Part shown: positions 54,298 through 62,312 of the stretch, in pieces
How the letters are laid out: each line of letters begins with the position of its first letter
Numbering within the stretch: position 1 is the stretch's first letter
Source of the DNA: an uncultured Lachnospiraceae bacterium
Lineage (GTDB): Bacteria; Bacillota; Clostridia; Lachnospirales; Lachnospiraceae
Direction: 5' to 3'
DNA: 64,000 bases
Assembly (NCBI GenBank): GCA_910579275.1
Contig: CAJTTO010000020.1
Span: 6,797 to 70,796 of the forward strand
Translations under genes and position numbers: made by a program
Notes under the pieces: generated by a model
What the model was told of the DNA's origin: nothing
The model's input: only the letters and a program-made list of their open reading frames with translations
Database searches by the model: none

Positions 54298-54978
54298 ATG
54301 TTTACGACACGTTTTTCCGACTGGACATGGGGCACGGTTATGGTCAGAATCGTCTTGTCTCTGGTTCTCGGCATTGTGGTCGGGATAGACAGGGGCGTGA
54401 AACGGCGCGGCGGCGGCGCGCGGACGATGATAACCGTGTGCCTCGGCGCAGCCATGGTCATGCTGATGGAACAATATCTTGAGGAGCTTTATCCGGAGCG
54501 GCTGGATATATCGAGAATTGCAGCTCAGGTCATCAGCGGAGTCGGCTTTCTCGGGGCAGGTTCCATTCTGGTTTCGGGTCATCAGATTAAAGGACTGACC
54601 TCCGCGGCAAGCATATGGACTTGCGCGTGTATCGGTCTTGCGGTTGGCATCGGTTTTCTCGACGGCGCAGTGATTCTGACAGCAGTCTGGCTCGCGGGCG
54701 TTCATATGATACCGTTTATTGAGGACAAGGTATACCGATATTCGCGGTATCTGACCCTCTATATTGAAGTTGACGACGGAAAAGCGATTACCGGTGTCTC
54801 AAGGCACCTGAAAGAAACCGGCTGTTTTGTGGACAGCTTTTATGTGGACAAGCCCAAAGCAAAAGGACAGCATTTTCAGGTTGTAGCGACTTTCCGAATA
54901 CCCCGAAAAATAAGCAGGGAGACATACCTGCATACGTTGCAGGAATTAAAAGGGGTGGAATCGGTCAGTGAGATTTAG
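54298..54978 (+). CDS. MgtC/SapB-family membrane protein
   Basis: The 226-aa product has an N-terminal MgtC domain with about four or five helices, including RIVLSLVLGIVVGIDRGVKR and QVISGVGFLGAGSILVSGHQ, which hold the conserved family residues, and a C-terminal soluble ACT-like domain (YLTLYIEVDDGKAITGVSRH). The family is linked to growth at low magnesium and to control of ATP synthase. It is probably cotranscribed with dtd (3-nt gap). Confidence 0.9.
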   Translation: MFTTRFSDWTWGTVMVRIVLSLVLGIVVGIDRGVKRRGGGARTMITVCLGAAMVMLMEQYLEELYPERLDISRIAAQVISGVGFLGAGSILVSGHQIKGLTSAASIWTCACIGLAVGIGFLDGAVILTAVWLAGVHMIPFIEDKVYRYSRYLTLYIEVDDGKAITGVSRHLKETGCFVDSFYVDKPKAKGQHFQVVATFRIPRKISRETYLHTLQELKGVESVSEI

Positions 54979-54998
54979 ATTTTATATTGTATGTGTAA

Positions 54999-55040
54999 AA
55001 AGGAGTATGGTCTAAAAATTTTGATTAGATGATACTCCTT
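54999..55040 (+). terminator. terminator after mgtC-like gene
   Basis: AAGGAGTAT / ATACTCCTT with a long AT-rich loop. The T tract is missing because a MITE begins a few bases downstream. Confidence 0.6.
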
Positions 55041-55046
55041 GATTAG

Positions 55047-55195
55047 TGCGTGTTTGAAAATTGCTTTCTGTCAGATATGCGTCACAATTTATGGGAGATT
55101 TGTGCCAAATGAAGGGCGCATAGCGGGCTATGTAACCTGAATTATCATGCAAAGTGGGACGTGTAGCTGGCAGGAATGTTTTTTCAAACACGCTC
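55047..55195. mobile_element. 149-bp MITE with GCGTGTTTGAAAA ends
   Basis: Left end TGCGTGTTTGAAAATTGC and reverse right end GAGCGTGTTTGAAAAAAC form imperfect inverted repeats of about 30 bp that extend to CTGTCAG / CTGCCAG. TAG flanks both sides (55044-55046, 55196-55198). No coding capacity. A matching end fragment, TTTTCAAACACGATCTAG, is at 61881-61898. Confidence 0.65.
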
Positions 55196-55270
55196 TAGTT
55201 CAGATGAGAAGGACTGACATTTAGAAAAAACGGAACTGTTTTATATTGTTTTGTGAGAATGGAGTGTATG

Positions 55271-55468
55271 ATGGAAGAGTTCAATCACGGATATTTTGAG
55301 GAGGCATTGTCCAACTTTACAAAGGATTTTGCCTATGGCGGAGCCATCAGGCATCTGGTTGACCACGGATATACAGTGGATAGGATTATCAAGGAATTTC
55401 ACTATCCGATTTCAAGGGAAAGCATAGAGAAGATTGTCAACCAGTATTTGGAAAGTGCTAAAAAATAA
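55271..55468 (+). CDS. small conserved-looking protein, unknown
   Basis: The 65-aa product reads MEEFNHGYFEEALSNFTKDF, then AYGGAIRHLVDHGYTVDRII, then KEFHYPISRESIEKIVNQYL. It is all helical in appearance, with a possible helix-turn-helix around GYTVDRIIKEFHYPISRESI. GGAG at 55261 fits this ATG best; the ATG one codon earlier is also possible. It precedes a hypothetical, an ABC exporter and a CPBP protein that follow on the same strand. No cysteine or leader-peptide features suggest a RiPP precursor. Function unknown. Confidence 0.6.
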   Translation: MEEFNHGYFEEALSNFTKDFAYGGAIRHLVDHGYTVDRIIKEFHYPISRESIEKIVNQYLESAKK

Positions 55469-55536
55469 TGTAACATATGACTTGTCAAATTGGTAATATT
55501 TTACAAGTCTTTAAAGAATAAGAAAGGGAAATCGTG

Positions 55537-56121
55537 ATGGCGCTGACACAGTTTCAAAAAACGGAATTAAATAGGAGGGTTGACAAAATATTTCATGCGC
55601 CTGCAAATGCCGCGGTGAGAGGACACGAACCTGAAATTGCCTTTGTGGCAAATCTGTCGGGCAATTTGGATTTCATACACAGTTCCATCAAGGATGCCGT
55701 GTCCTCCCTCAAAAAGCATGATAGGATGTTTCAGAACATGCGGAGCAATGTGGTTTATTGGAAAAGAAATGCAATATACTCAAAAGTGACACCAATGTCA
55801 TTTATATTGATGGGAAAAGTATTTTCAGATTGCGGCAGTTTGGAGGATATTGTGGATGAAAGTGTGGATAACAAGACAGATTTGGATGACCTTTGTGCAT
55901 ATCTGAAGCTGTACCATGCGCGCTGCAGATGCATTCTTTTATTTATGGATTGCAGCTGTGAGGAGTTGGAAAGACGAGAATTTGACATAACGGACAGGGA
56001 GAAGGTAATGCAAAGCCTGAACCCGTTTTTGAAATATCGGCTGCTAATTGTTACAAGAGATAAATTGGTGACCGGAACAGAATTGATGATTAAGGTGGTG
56101 AACAGAAATGGAGCAGAGTAG
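55537..56121 (+). CDS. hypothetical cytoplasmic protein
   Basis: The 194-aa product begins MALTQFQKTELNRRVDKIFH and contains a Cys-rich patch (YHARCRCILLFMDCSCEELE). There is no signal peptide or membrane segment. AAAGGGAA precedes the start. Its last 14 nt overlap the ABC exporter gene, so the two are translated together. Not recognised; it may be an accessory factor for the exporter. Confidence 0.65.
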   Translation: MALTQFQKTELNRRVDKIFHAPANAAVRGHEPEIAFVANLSGNLDFIHSSIKDAVSSLKKHDRMFQNMRSNVVYWKRNAIYSKVTPMSFILMGKVFSDCGSLEDIVDESVDNKTDLDDLCAYLKLYHARCRCILLFMDCSCEELERREFDITDREKVMQSLNPFLKYRLLIVTRDKLVTGTELMIKVVNRNGAE

Positions 56122-57886
56122 ACAGAATGCAAAAAACGAATATCCGACAGGCGTGCTTATCCGACGGTTTCTGCCCTATTTTAAACCGTACCGCAGAACG
56201 TTGTGCGCAGATTTATTCTGCGCGGCGCTCACGACGGTATGCGAGATTGTGCTCCCATTGATTATCCGGCGGATTACAAACACAGCCCTTGAGGATGTGG
56301 CGCTTTTGACCGCGCGCATGGTGGTGGGACTTGCGCTTGTGTACTTTGTGCTGCGCATCATAGACGCACTGGCAAATTATTATATGGCGGACACAGGGCA
56401 TGTGATGGGTGCAAAGATTGAGACAGACATGCGGCGCGCCGCGTATGCGCATTTGCAGCAGCTGTCAAATACGTATTTTAACAATACAAAGGTCGGTCAG
56501 ATAATGGGCAGGATTACGAATGACTTGTTTGAAGTGACGGAGTTTTCGCATCACTGTCCGGAGGAATTTTTTATTGCGGCAATCAAGATTGTCATTTCGT
56601 TTGTCATTTTAGGACGGATTAACCTGCCGCTCACGCTGATGATTTTTGTCTTTGTACCGATTATGACTGTCGTGTGCAGGATTATCAACAAAAAGATGCG
56701 AAAGACATTCAGCGAGCAGAGAAACCAGATTGGCGAGCTGAATGCAAAGATTGAGGACAGCCTGCTCGGGCAGAAAGTGGTAAAAGCATTTACGAACGAG
56801 GAGCTTGAGTCACAGAAGTTTGAGGAGGGCAATCAGGACTTTTTGAAAATAAAGACACATTCGTACATGTTGATGGGAATATTCAGCACCTCCACAAGGG
56901 TCTTTGACGGATTCATGTATCTTACAATTATCATTGGCGGCGGATTTTTCCTGATGGACGGAAAAATCCTTCCCGGTGACATGGTGGCATATGTGATGTA
57001 TGTCTCCACATTGATTGCGACGATTCGCAGGATTATCGAGTTTGCCGAACAGTTCCAGCGGGGCATTACGGGAATTGAGCGTTTTTTGCAGATAATGGAC
57101 GCGGACATAGAAATTTTTGATGATGACGATGCTGTGGATATTGTCAACCCAAAGGGAGAAATTGTATTTGACAATGTCAGTTTTGAGTATCCGGACGACC
57201 ACAACAAGGTGTTTGCAAACCTCAACTTAAGCATACATGCCGGGGAAAAGCTTGCGATTGTAGGCCCCTCGGGCGGCGGCAAAACGACACTTTGCAATCT
57301 CATACCGAGATTCTATGATGTGTCGCGCGGTGAGATAAGGCTGGACGGCAGGAATATCAAGAAACTGACATTGAGAAGTCTCAGGCAGAGCATCGGCGTC
57401 GTGCAGCAGGAAGTGTATCTTTTTTCCGGAACCGTCTATGACAATATTGCTTACGGAAAACCGGGGGCTACCTATGAAGAAGTAATGGAAGCCGCAAAGC
57501 GCGCCGGAGCAGACGAGTTCATTCAAAATCTTAAGGATAAATATGACACATATGTCGGTGAGCGCGGCGTGAAGCTTTCCGGCGGTCAGAAACAACGGAT
57601 AAGCATTGCGAGGGTATTTTTGAAAAATCCGCCGATACTGATTCTTGACGAGGCGACTTCCGCCCTTGATAATGAAAGTGAGTATGCGGTTGCGAAATCG
57701 CTGAACGAACTGGCAAAGGGCCGCACGACCCTCACAATCGCCCACAGGCTCTCCAGTATCAGAAATTCTGACAGAATACTGGTGCTGACAGACGAGGGAA
57801 TTGTGGAGGAAGGAAACCATGAGGAACTGATGGCGCTTGGCGGTATTTATCATCATTTTTACATGATGGCGAACGAAATAAAATAA
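56108..57886 (+). CDS. ABC exporter, MsbA/LmrA type half-transporter
   Basis: The 592-aa protein has a six-helix exporter domain (residues about 20-330) and an ATPase domain with Walker A GPSGGGKTTL (about 386), Q-loop VVQQEVYLFSGTVYDNI, signature KLSGGQKQRISIA, Walker B PILILDEATSALD, and the switch His in IAHRLSS. All catalytic residues are intact. As a half-transporter it should form a homodimer that exports lipids, drugs or peptides. The substrate is not evident from the neighbours. Confidence 0.92.
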   Translation: MEQSRQNAKNEYPTGVLIRRFLPYFKPYRRTLCADLFCAALTTVCEIVLPLIIRRITNTALEDVALLTARMVVGLALVYFVLRIIDALANYYMADTGHVMGAKIETDMRRAAYAHLQQLSNTYFNNTKVGQIMGRITNDLFEVTEFSHHCPEEFFIAAIKIVISFVILGRINLPLTLMIFVFVPIMTVVCRIINKKMRKTFSEQRNQIGELNAKIEDSLLGQKVVKAFTNEELESQKFEEGNQDFLKIKTHSYMLMGIFSTSTRVFDGFMYLTIIIGGGFFLMDGKILPGDMVAYVMYVSTLIATIRRIIEFAEQFQRGITGIERFLQIMDADIEIFDDDDAVDIVNPKGEIVFDNVSFEYPDDHNKVFANLNLSIHAGEKLAIVGPSGGGKTTLCNLIPRFYDVSRGEIRLDGRNIKKLTLRSLRQSIGVVQQEVYLFSGTVYDNIAYGKPGATYEEVMEAAKRAGADEFIQNLKDKYDTYVGERGVKLSGGQKQRISIARVFLKNPPILILDEATSALDNESEYAVAKSLNELAKGRTTLTIAHRLSSIRNSDRILVLTDEGIVEEGNHEELMALGGIYHHFYMMANEIK

Positions 57887-57906
57887 CAGAGAAACTGGAG
57901 ATGCAT

Positions 57907-59022
57907 ATGGCAGAGCTGGAAAAAAAGGTAGAGAAAAAACTGAATAAGGATGAGGGAACAGTAAATAAGGATATAGAAACGCAAACCAGTGAAACAGAGG
58001 ACAACACTGATGCGGCGAATGCGTTTGACATTACGGAGCGGTTTAAGAGACAGCAGCAGCCTCAGGTGAAACAAAAAGAACTTATCGGTGTGACCGACAA
58101 AACGGTCGAGACAAAACGCCTTCTGATATTTATGGGACTTTGTTTCGGCGTCGCGTGGCTGACCGAGATTTTCAGCATTATTCCAATGTACCGCAGCGGG
58201 AATGCCGAAGCCATACAGGAGGCAGCCAATATGGTTTCCCAACTGATGCTCACACCGGCGCTGTCAGTGGTGGTGGCAAGAATCGCGACACGGGAGGGAC
58301 TTGCAAAGTCCGGTCTGCAGTTCAATTTTACGGAGCATAAGCCATTGTATTTGTTTGGCTGGTTTGGAATGACTGCGCTTACCTTTTTGGGCGCTGTAAT
58401 TTATTTTCTTGTATTTCGGGATAATTTTGACCCGCAGATGGGAAATTTTATGACGGTCTACAGTGCGAGTATGGCGGACAAGAATGTGCAGACGGACAAC
58501 ATAGATATCATGGCAGTTTATCGGACAGACTTGCTCATTAAAATATTTACGGCAGCAGTGCTTGACATTATCAATAGTTTTGGCGAAGAATGGGGATTCC
58601 GCGCATATCTGCTTCCGAAGCTTTACAGGAAATTCGGCGCGGTTCCATCCATGGTCTTGTGCGGTTTTGCATCTGGTTTATGGTATGCGCCGCTGGTTGC
58701 GGTGGGTTATTACTATGGAAATGCAAATGCGGGATTTCCGATCGTGAATATTCTGGCGATGTGTGTTTTTGGCACTGTGACGGGAGTCATCTATTCGTTT
58801 CTCTGTCTCAGGACAGGGAGCGTGTTTCCCTCGGTATTTGCGCACAGCGCAGTCAATGTCATGATGTCGCAGGCGACGCTGCTTACATTTGACGGCGGAA
58901 ATTATTTTGTGGGTCCTGCGCCAACAGGAATTTTGTCAGGGCTTCCGTTTATCATTGTGGCAGCACTGTGCATTGTATCCATGAAAAAACATCCGATAGA
59001 AGTTCAAGACAAAATCAAGTAG
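57907..59022 (+). CDS. CPBP-family intramembrane protease-like protein
   Basis: The 371-aa product from ATG 57907 (GGAG upstream; an ATG two codons earlier is possible) has an acidic, Lys-rich N-terminal cytoplasmic segment of about 60 residues, then about eight membrane helices. The CPBP (Abi) motifs are EEWGFR (E227, E228, R232) and FAHSAVNV. In motif 2 the usual His of GLWHAP is Tyr (GLWYAP, Y260), so proteolysis may be impaired. Known roles of CPBP proteins include CAAX-like processing and bacteriocin self-immunity. It follows the exporter by 20 nt. Confidence 0.83.
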   Translation: MAELEKKVEKKLNKDEGTVNKDIETQTSETEDNTDAANAFDITERFKRQQQPQVKQKELIGVTDKTVETKRLLIFMGLCFGVAWLTEIFSIIPMYRSGNAEAIQEAANMVSQLMLTPALSVVVARIATREGLAKSGLQFNFTEHKPLYLFGWFGMTALTFLGAVIYFLVFRDNFDPQMGNFMTVYSASMADKNVQTDNIDIMAVYRTDLLIKIFTAAVLDIINSFGEEWGFRAYLLPKLYRKFGAVPSMVLCGFASGLWYAPLVAVGYYYGNANAGFPIVNILAMCVFGTVTGVIYSFLCLRTGSVFPSVFAHSAVNVMMSQATLLTFDGGNYFVGPAPTGILSGLPFIIVAALCIVSMKKHPIEVQDKIK

Positions 59023-59039
59023 GGAAGAGGCGTTTTTCC

Positions 59040-59062
59040 CTACTCGGGTGTCCGTGTGCATA
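59040..59062. repeat. terminator-associated repeat, end fragment (copy 4)
   Basis: GGGTGTCCGTGTGCATAAAAAA resembles the terminator-proximal 20 nt of copies 1-3 (GACGCCCGTGTACAT plus A tract). The rest of the repeat is missing. Confidence 0.35.
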
Positions 59063-59103
59063 AAAAAGAGACCGCCAGCCGTTTAGACTGGTGGTCTTTT
59101 TTT
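59062..59103. terminator. bidirectional terminator
   Basis: AAAAAGAGACCGCCAG / CTGGTGGTCTTTTTTT lies between convergent genes. Confidence 0.85.
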
Positions 59104-59114
59104 GACTTTGTTTA

Positions 59115-59942
59115 TTAGGTGGTGACGGGTATTTTTTTGTCTGTATGTAGTATGTGGTTAATAAGCCACCCAAGTAAAAATTCAAGAAGCTCCTGCAGAT
59201 TTTCCTGTGGATTTTCCTCGAGCTGATTCGGGTCAATGTTGTTGAGCTTGTCAATAAACGCTTCATGTGCCCGCTTTTGCGCATCCAAGCCTTCATAATG
59301 AATACTTTCCATGTATTCTTCCTCGTCAGTAAAATGTTCCTTTGTGTATTCCCTAAGTTCGTTCAGGATAGCGATAATATTGTCAAATCCAGAGAGACTG
59401 TCGAATGACTTGACCAGACGGTTTGCCTTGTCGACAATCCGGAAAAGTTCTTTGTGCTCAATATCGACAAGCTCGATGCCGGTGAGGTATTCGTCTGTAA
59501 ATTCGCAGGGATTTTCACGAACCATCCACTCCTCAAGCGGGGGGAGCTTTCCGATTAGTATGTCACTGCTCAGGATATGGCGGTAAAGCCACTTTGCGAG
59601 AAATTTCACGAGCTCGGTAAGGACTTTCTGCTGTTCTTTTTCATTATCAATGTTTACAAATTCGAACTCGCGCACTTTATCGCGGAAGAAATCATGCTGT
59701 GCACGCTGCCGTATCAGCTCAGGGTCGCGAATTTGCATCATGTATTCTTCCTCATGTGTAAAATGTGTCTCTGCGTACTGATCCAGCTCCTCGATAATAC
59801 TTTTCAATTCTTGGTAATAGTCGCTGTGGTAGTCAGTGCTCGCAAGAATATAAGCCTTGGAGAGAAGCGCGAAAAGATTTCTGTGCTCGTCGTCTATGGT
59901 ATCTATACCCGTGATGCAGTCATCCGTAAATTCAAATGTCAT
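59115..59942 (-). CDS. bacteriohemerythrin with two hemerythrin domains
   Basis: This 275-aa cytoplasmic protein consists of two tandem hemerythrin domains (about 1-125 and 140-270). Each shows the di-iron ligands: IDDEH (His20), HFTHEEEYM (His60, Glu64) and a later HDFFRD in the first; VDIEHKELF, HFTDEEEYM and HEAFIDKL in the second. Single-domain forms are usual, so this is a duplication. It should bind oxygen reversibly, for sensing or protection in an anaerobe. A 134-bp MITE sits 34 bp upstream and probably supplies or disrupts the promoter. Confidence 0.92.
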   Translation of the reverse strand: MTFEFTDDCITGIDTIDDEHRNLFALLSKAYILASTDYHSDYYQELKSIIEELDQYAETHFTHEEEYMMQIRDPELIRQRAQHDFFRDKVREFEFVNIDNEKEQQKVLTELVKFLAKWLYRHILSSDILIGKLPPLEEWMVRENPCEFTDEYLTGIELVDIEHKELFRIVDKANRLVKSFDSLSGFDNIIAILNELREYTKEHFTDEEEYMESIHYEGLDAQKRAHEAFIDKLNNIDPNQLEENPQENLQELLEFLLGWLINHILHTDKKIPVTT

Positions 59943-59975
59943 GTGGTTATCATCCTTTCCTATTTAATATGAATC

Positions 59976-60109
59976 GTAACTATTCAGTACTTTCATAGTT
60001 ACGAGCATCAAGCCATGCAAATCCACTTCGTGGAGGCTTGATGCCTGGCGCAATTTGCGCTTTTTTACGCACTCCGCAGCAAGTGCACAGTGCTGTACTG
60101 AACAGTCGC
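59976..60109 (-). mobile_element. 134-bp GTAAC-type MITE, copy B, with 8-bp target duplication
   Basis: Ends GTAACTATTCAGTAC and (reverse) GCGACTGTTCAGTAC are flanked by exact TATGAATC repeats (59968-59975, 60110-60117). It has the same length as copy A and is highly similar in reverse orientation. On the minus strand TTGCAT (60015-60020), 17 bp, TATGAA (59992-59997) form a possible outward promoter facing the hemerythrin gene. Confidence 0.85.
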
Positions 60110-60159
60110 TATGAATCTCCATCCATTATATCACAATTTCTAGTTCTGTGTTATATCTT

Positions 60160-61542
60160 TTATATTTTAATCCCTGTCCATTTTCCGGCCTTGAAGCGGA
60201 TGGATGCAAACAGAAACCTTGATATCTGGTCAGCAAGGATCCCGAGCCATATTCCGGGAATGCCCCATGCAAAGACGATACCGCACAGGTAGGAGAAAAG
60301 CGTCCGGATAACCGTGACACTGACGGTTGAGGCAATCGCCGTGTAGGTCGTGTCGCCTGCGCCTCTGAGACATCCCATATAGATGACTTGGGAAACCTGA
60401 AACAGTACTATAATAATAATGACATGGATAATCTGTACGCCATAGGCAACAATATTGTCCTCCTCAAAAAACAGCCTGTAAAGTGCCTCGCCACCCAGAA
60501 AGTAAACGACTGCCAAAGAAATGGAAATGCACATCCCGATGCGCCGGCACACTTTTCCGTACTCTTTCGCCTTTTCGGGAAGCCCCTCCCCAAGGCTCCG
60601 TCCAATCAGCGCAACCGCGGCAACCTGCATCCCGTCGCCAAAAGAGAACGTCAGCCCCAGAATATTCATTCCAACCTGATGCGCCGCCATGGCAGCTGTT
60701 CCCAATCCTGCCGCCATCATCGCAGTGGACATAAAACCGATACGCATCAGCACCTGTTCAATAAACACGGAATATCCTACTTTGACAATTCGCGTCAGGG
60801 AAACAGTGGAGAACTGTATTTTCATTTTTATAATATATGGAAGACTAACAAAATTGTCTTTTTTCAGCAGGGAGCAGACACTCATGATACATGCAACGAC
60901 TGTTCCGAATACGGTAGCGATTGCGGCGCCGTAGATGCCGAGTGCGGGAAATCCAAAATGCCCGTTGATAAGCAGATAATTTCCGATGACATTTACAACA
61001 TTTGAAGTGATATTTGTCCGCATGGCGATAATTGTATTTCCGGCGCCTCTTTGCGCTGCATTGACCCCCATGGAAATCACGTTAAAAATCATTCCGCCCA
61101 TAATAATACGAAAATAAATGACAGCTGTGTCATGTGTATCTTCGGCAGAGCCGCAAAAGTGAATAATCTGGTTGGCAAATACCACACACAAGACAGACAC
61201 AACAATGATGGCTGCCGAAATGAAAAATAAAGCCGTCAGCAAAATGCGGTTTGCCTCATCCTTCTTTTTTTCACCGCGCCTTCGCGCGACAAGCGCAGAC
61301 ACAGCGACATTTACCGCGATAAAAACGGAAAGTCCCATGAATTTAGGCTGTGTCGTCAGCCCGACTGCCGCCACAGCGTAAGAGCCCATTGTGCTTACCA
61401 TCAGCGAATCAATCATGCCGGCAAGTGAGACAAAAAAAGATTCGCATACCGCTGGCCATGCCATGTGCAGCGTATCCTTCACAATGTCGCTCCCCGCAGT
61501 CTCATTGAAGCCTCCGGCTTTGTTGCTCTGCATCCTGTTCAT
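60160..61542 (-). CDS. MATE-family efflux transporter
   Basis: The 460-aa integral membrane protein has twelve predicted helices in two homologous halves. It matches the MATE family (WPAVCESFFVSLAGMIDSLM near the start, with NAAQRGAGNTIIAMRTN and GCLRGAGDTTYTAIAST as the paired half-repeat motifs). These are Na+- or H+-coupled antiporters for drugs or organic cations. The N-terminal 20 residues (MNRMQSNKAGGFNETAGSDI) are cytoplasmic. It is a monocistronic minus-strand gene bounded by mobile elements on both sides. Confidence 0.9.
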   Translation of the reverse strand: MNRMQSNKAGGFNETAGSDIVKDTLHMAWPAVCESFFVSLAGMIDSLMVSTMGSYAVAAVGLTTQPKFMGLSVFIAVNVAVSALVARRRGEKKKDEANRILLTALFFISAAIIVVSVLCVVFANQIIHFCGSAEDTHDTAVIYFRIIMGGMIFNVISMGVNAAQRGAGNTIIAMRTNITSNVVNVIGNYLLINGHFGFPALGIYGAAIATVFGTVVACIMSVCSLLKKDNFVSLPYIIKMKIQFSTVSLTRIVKVGYSVFIEQVLMRIGFMSTAMMAAGLGTAAMAAHQVGMNILGLTFSFGDGMQVAAVALIGRSLGEGLPEKAKEYGKVCRRIGMCISISLAVVYFLGGEALYRLFFEEDNIVAYGVQIIHVIIIIVLFQVSQVIYMGCLRGAGDTTYTAIASTVSVTVIRTLFSYLCGIVFAWGIPGIWLGILADQISRFLFASIRFKAGKWTGIKI

Positions 61543-61648
61543 AAAAATTCATCTTCTTTCCATTTGTTATCTGTGCAGTAGGATTATCTATGATTTCATT
61601 CTAAACGCTTTTCCGTGTTTCTGCAACCCAATAACTGTTACTTTCACT

Positions 61649-61803
61649 GTAACAGTTCAGCCCTCGGCTTCCTGTTATATGCATCAAGCCATGCAAAACC
61701 ACATCGTGGTTTCAAAGCCACGTACCGTGGCTTGATGCATTACTGCCACTACGCTATTTCACGGACATTGCAGTAAATGCAAAGTTTTGGTCTGAACTGT
61801 TAT
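61649..61803. mobile_element. 155-bp GTAAC-type MITE, copy C, with 8-bp target duplication
   Basis: Ends GTAACAGTTCAG and (reverse) ATAACAGTTCAG are flanked by exact CTTTCACT repeats (61641-61648, 61804-61811). It contains nested inverted repeats, including CATCAAGCC / GGCTTGATG and CCAC / GTGG. No coding capacity. Confidence 0.85.
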
Positions 61804-61833
61804 CTTTCACTGTTTCTATTGGAACTAAGAATC

Positions 61834-61880
61834 TTGTTATTTGAAATTGCATATGCTACAATTGCCATAGGTAAAAGTAA
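61834..61880 (+). other. orphan antisense-RNA promoter remnant (third toxin-antitoxin copy)
   Basis: TTGTTA (61834-61839), 17 bp, TACAAT (61857-61862) and the following TGCCATAGGTAAAAG match the antitoxin promoter and start at 63205-63250 almost base for base. The match ends at 61880, where a TTTTCAAACACG transposon end begins. No toxin frame follows, so the module has been cut off. Confidence 0.6.
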
Positions 61881-61898
61881 TTTTCAAACACGATCTAG

Positions 61899-62200
61899 TG
61901 TGCTGTCCAGATTATATCTGGCGAAACTCCGCAGGATAAATTTTCATCAGCAAGGCGGAGAAGGGAGGCGATGCGGTGGCATCGTTGACCGCCGACAACG
62001 CAGTCTGATGGAAATTTAGGCAAGGAGGTTTGCCTGAATATAATCCGGACAGGTAACAGTTCGCCTTCGGCTTCCTGTTACGAGCATCAAGCCATGCAAA
62101 ACCACATCGTGGTGTCTTGATGCATCTCTGCCACTACGCTATTTCACGGACTTTGCAGCCGGTGCAAAGTCCTGGGCTGAACTGTTACCCGGACAGTACA
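61899..62200. mobile_element. MITE with TGTRCTGTCC ends and CTAG flanks, interrupted by copy D
   Basis: Left end TGTGCTGTCCAGATTATAT and reverse right end TGTACTGTCC, continuing as GGATTATAT beyond the insertion, are flanked by CTAG on both sides (61895-61898, 62201-62204). Internal arms AAATTTTCATCAG / CTGATGGAAATTT are also inverted. Without the insertion it is about 158 bp. A 4-bp CTAG duplication is compatible with an IS5-group (YTAR) transposase in trans. Confidence 0.7.
62053..62188. mobile_element. 136-bp GTAAC-type MITE, copy D, nested in another MITE
   Basis: Perfect inverted ends GTAACAGTTC / GAACTGTTAC are flanked by exact CCGGACAG repeats (62045-62052, 62189-62196). It contains a GGACTTTGCA / TGCAAAGTCC hairpin. 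It interrupts the right end of the MITE at 61899, so it arrived later. Confidence 0.87.
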
Positions 62201-62312
62201 CTAGTGCCCATTCAGACTGAAATTAGAGTTGTGAGATGTATGGGGCGTTAGACAGAATTTCGATTCATCATTGACAGAGAGATAAACTGGGAATAAATAG
62301 GAGGGGTAGTGT

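Noticed and set aside
61895..62204. CRISPR-like or tandem repeat array
   Set aside because: The repeats are inverted and nested with target duplications, not regularly spaced direct repeats; no cas genes are present.
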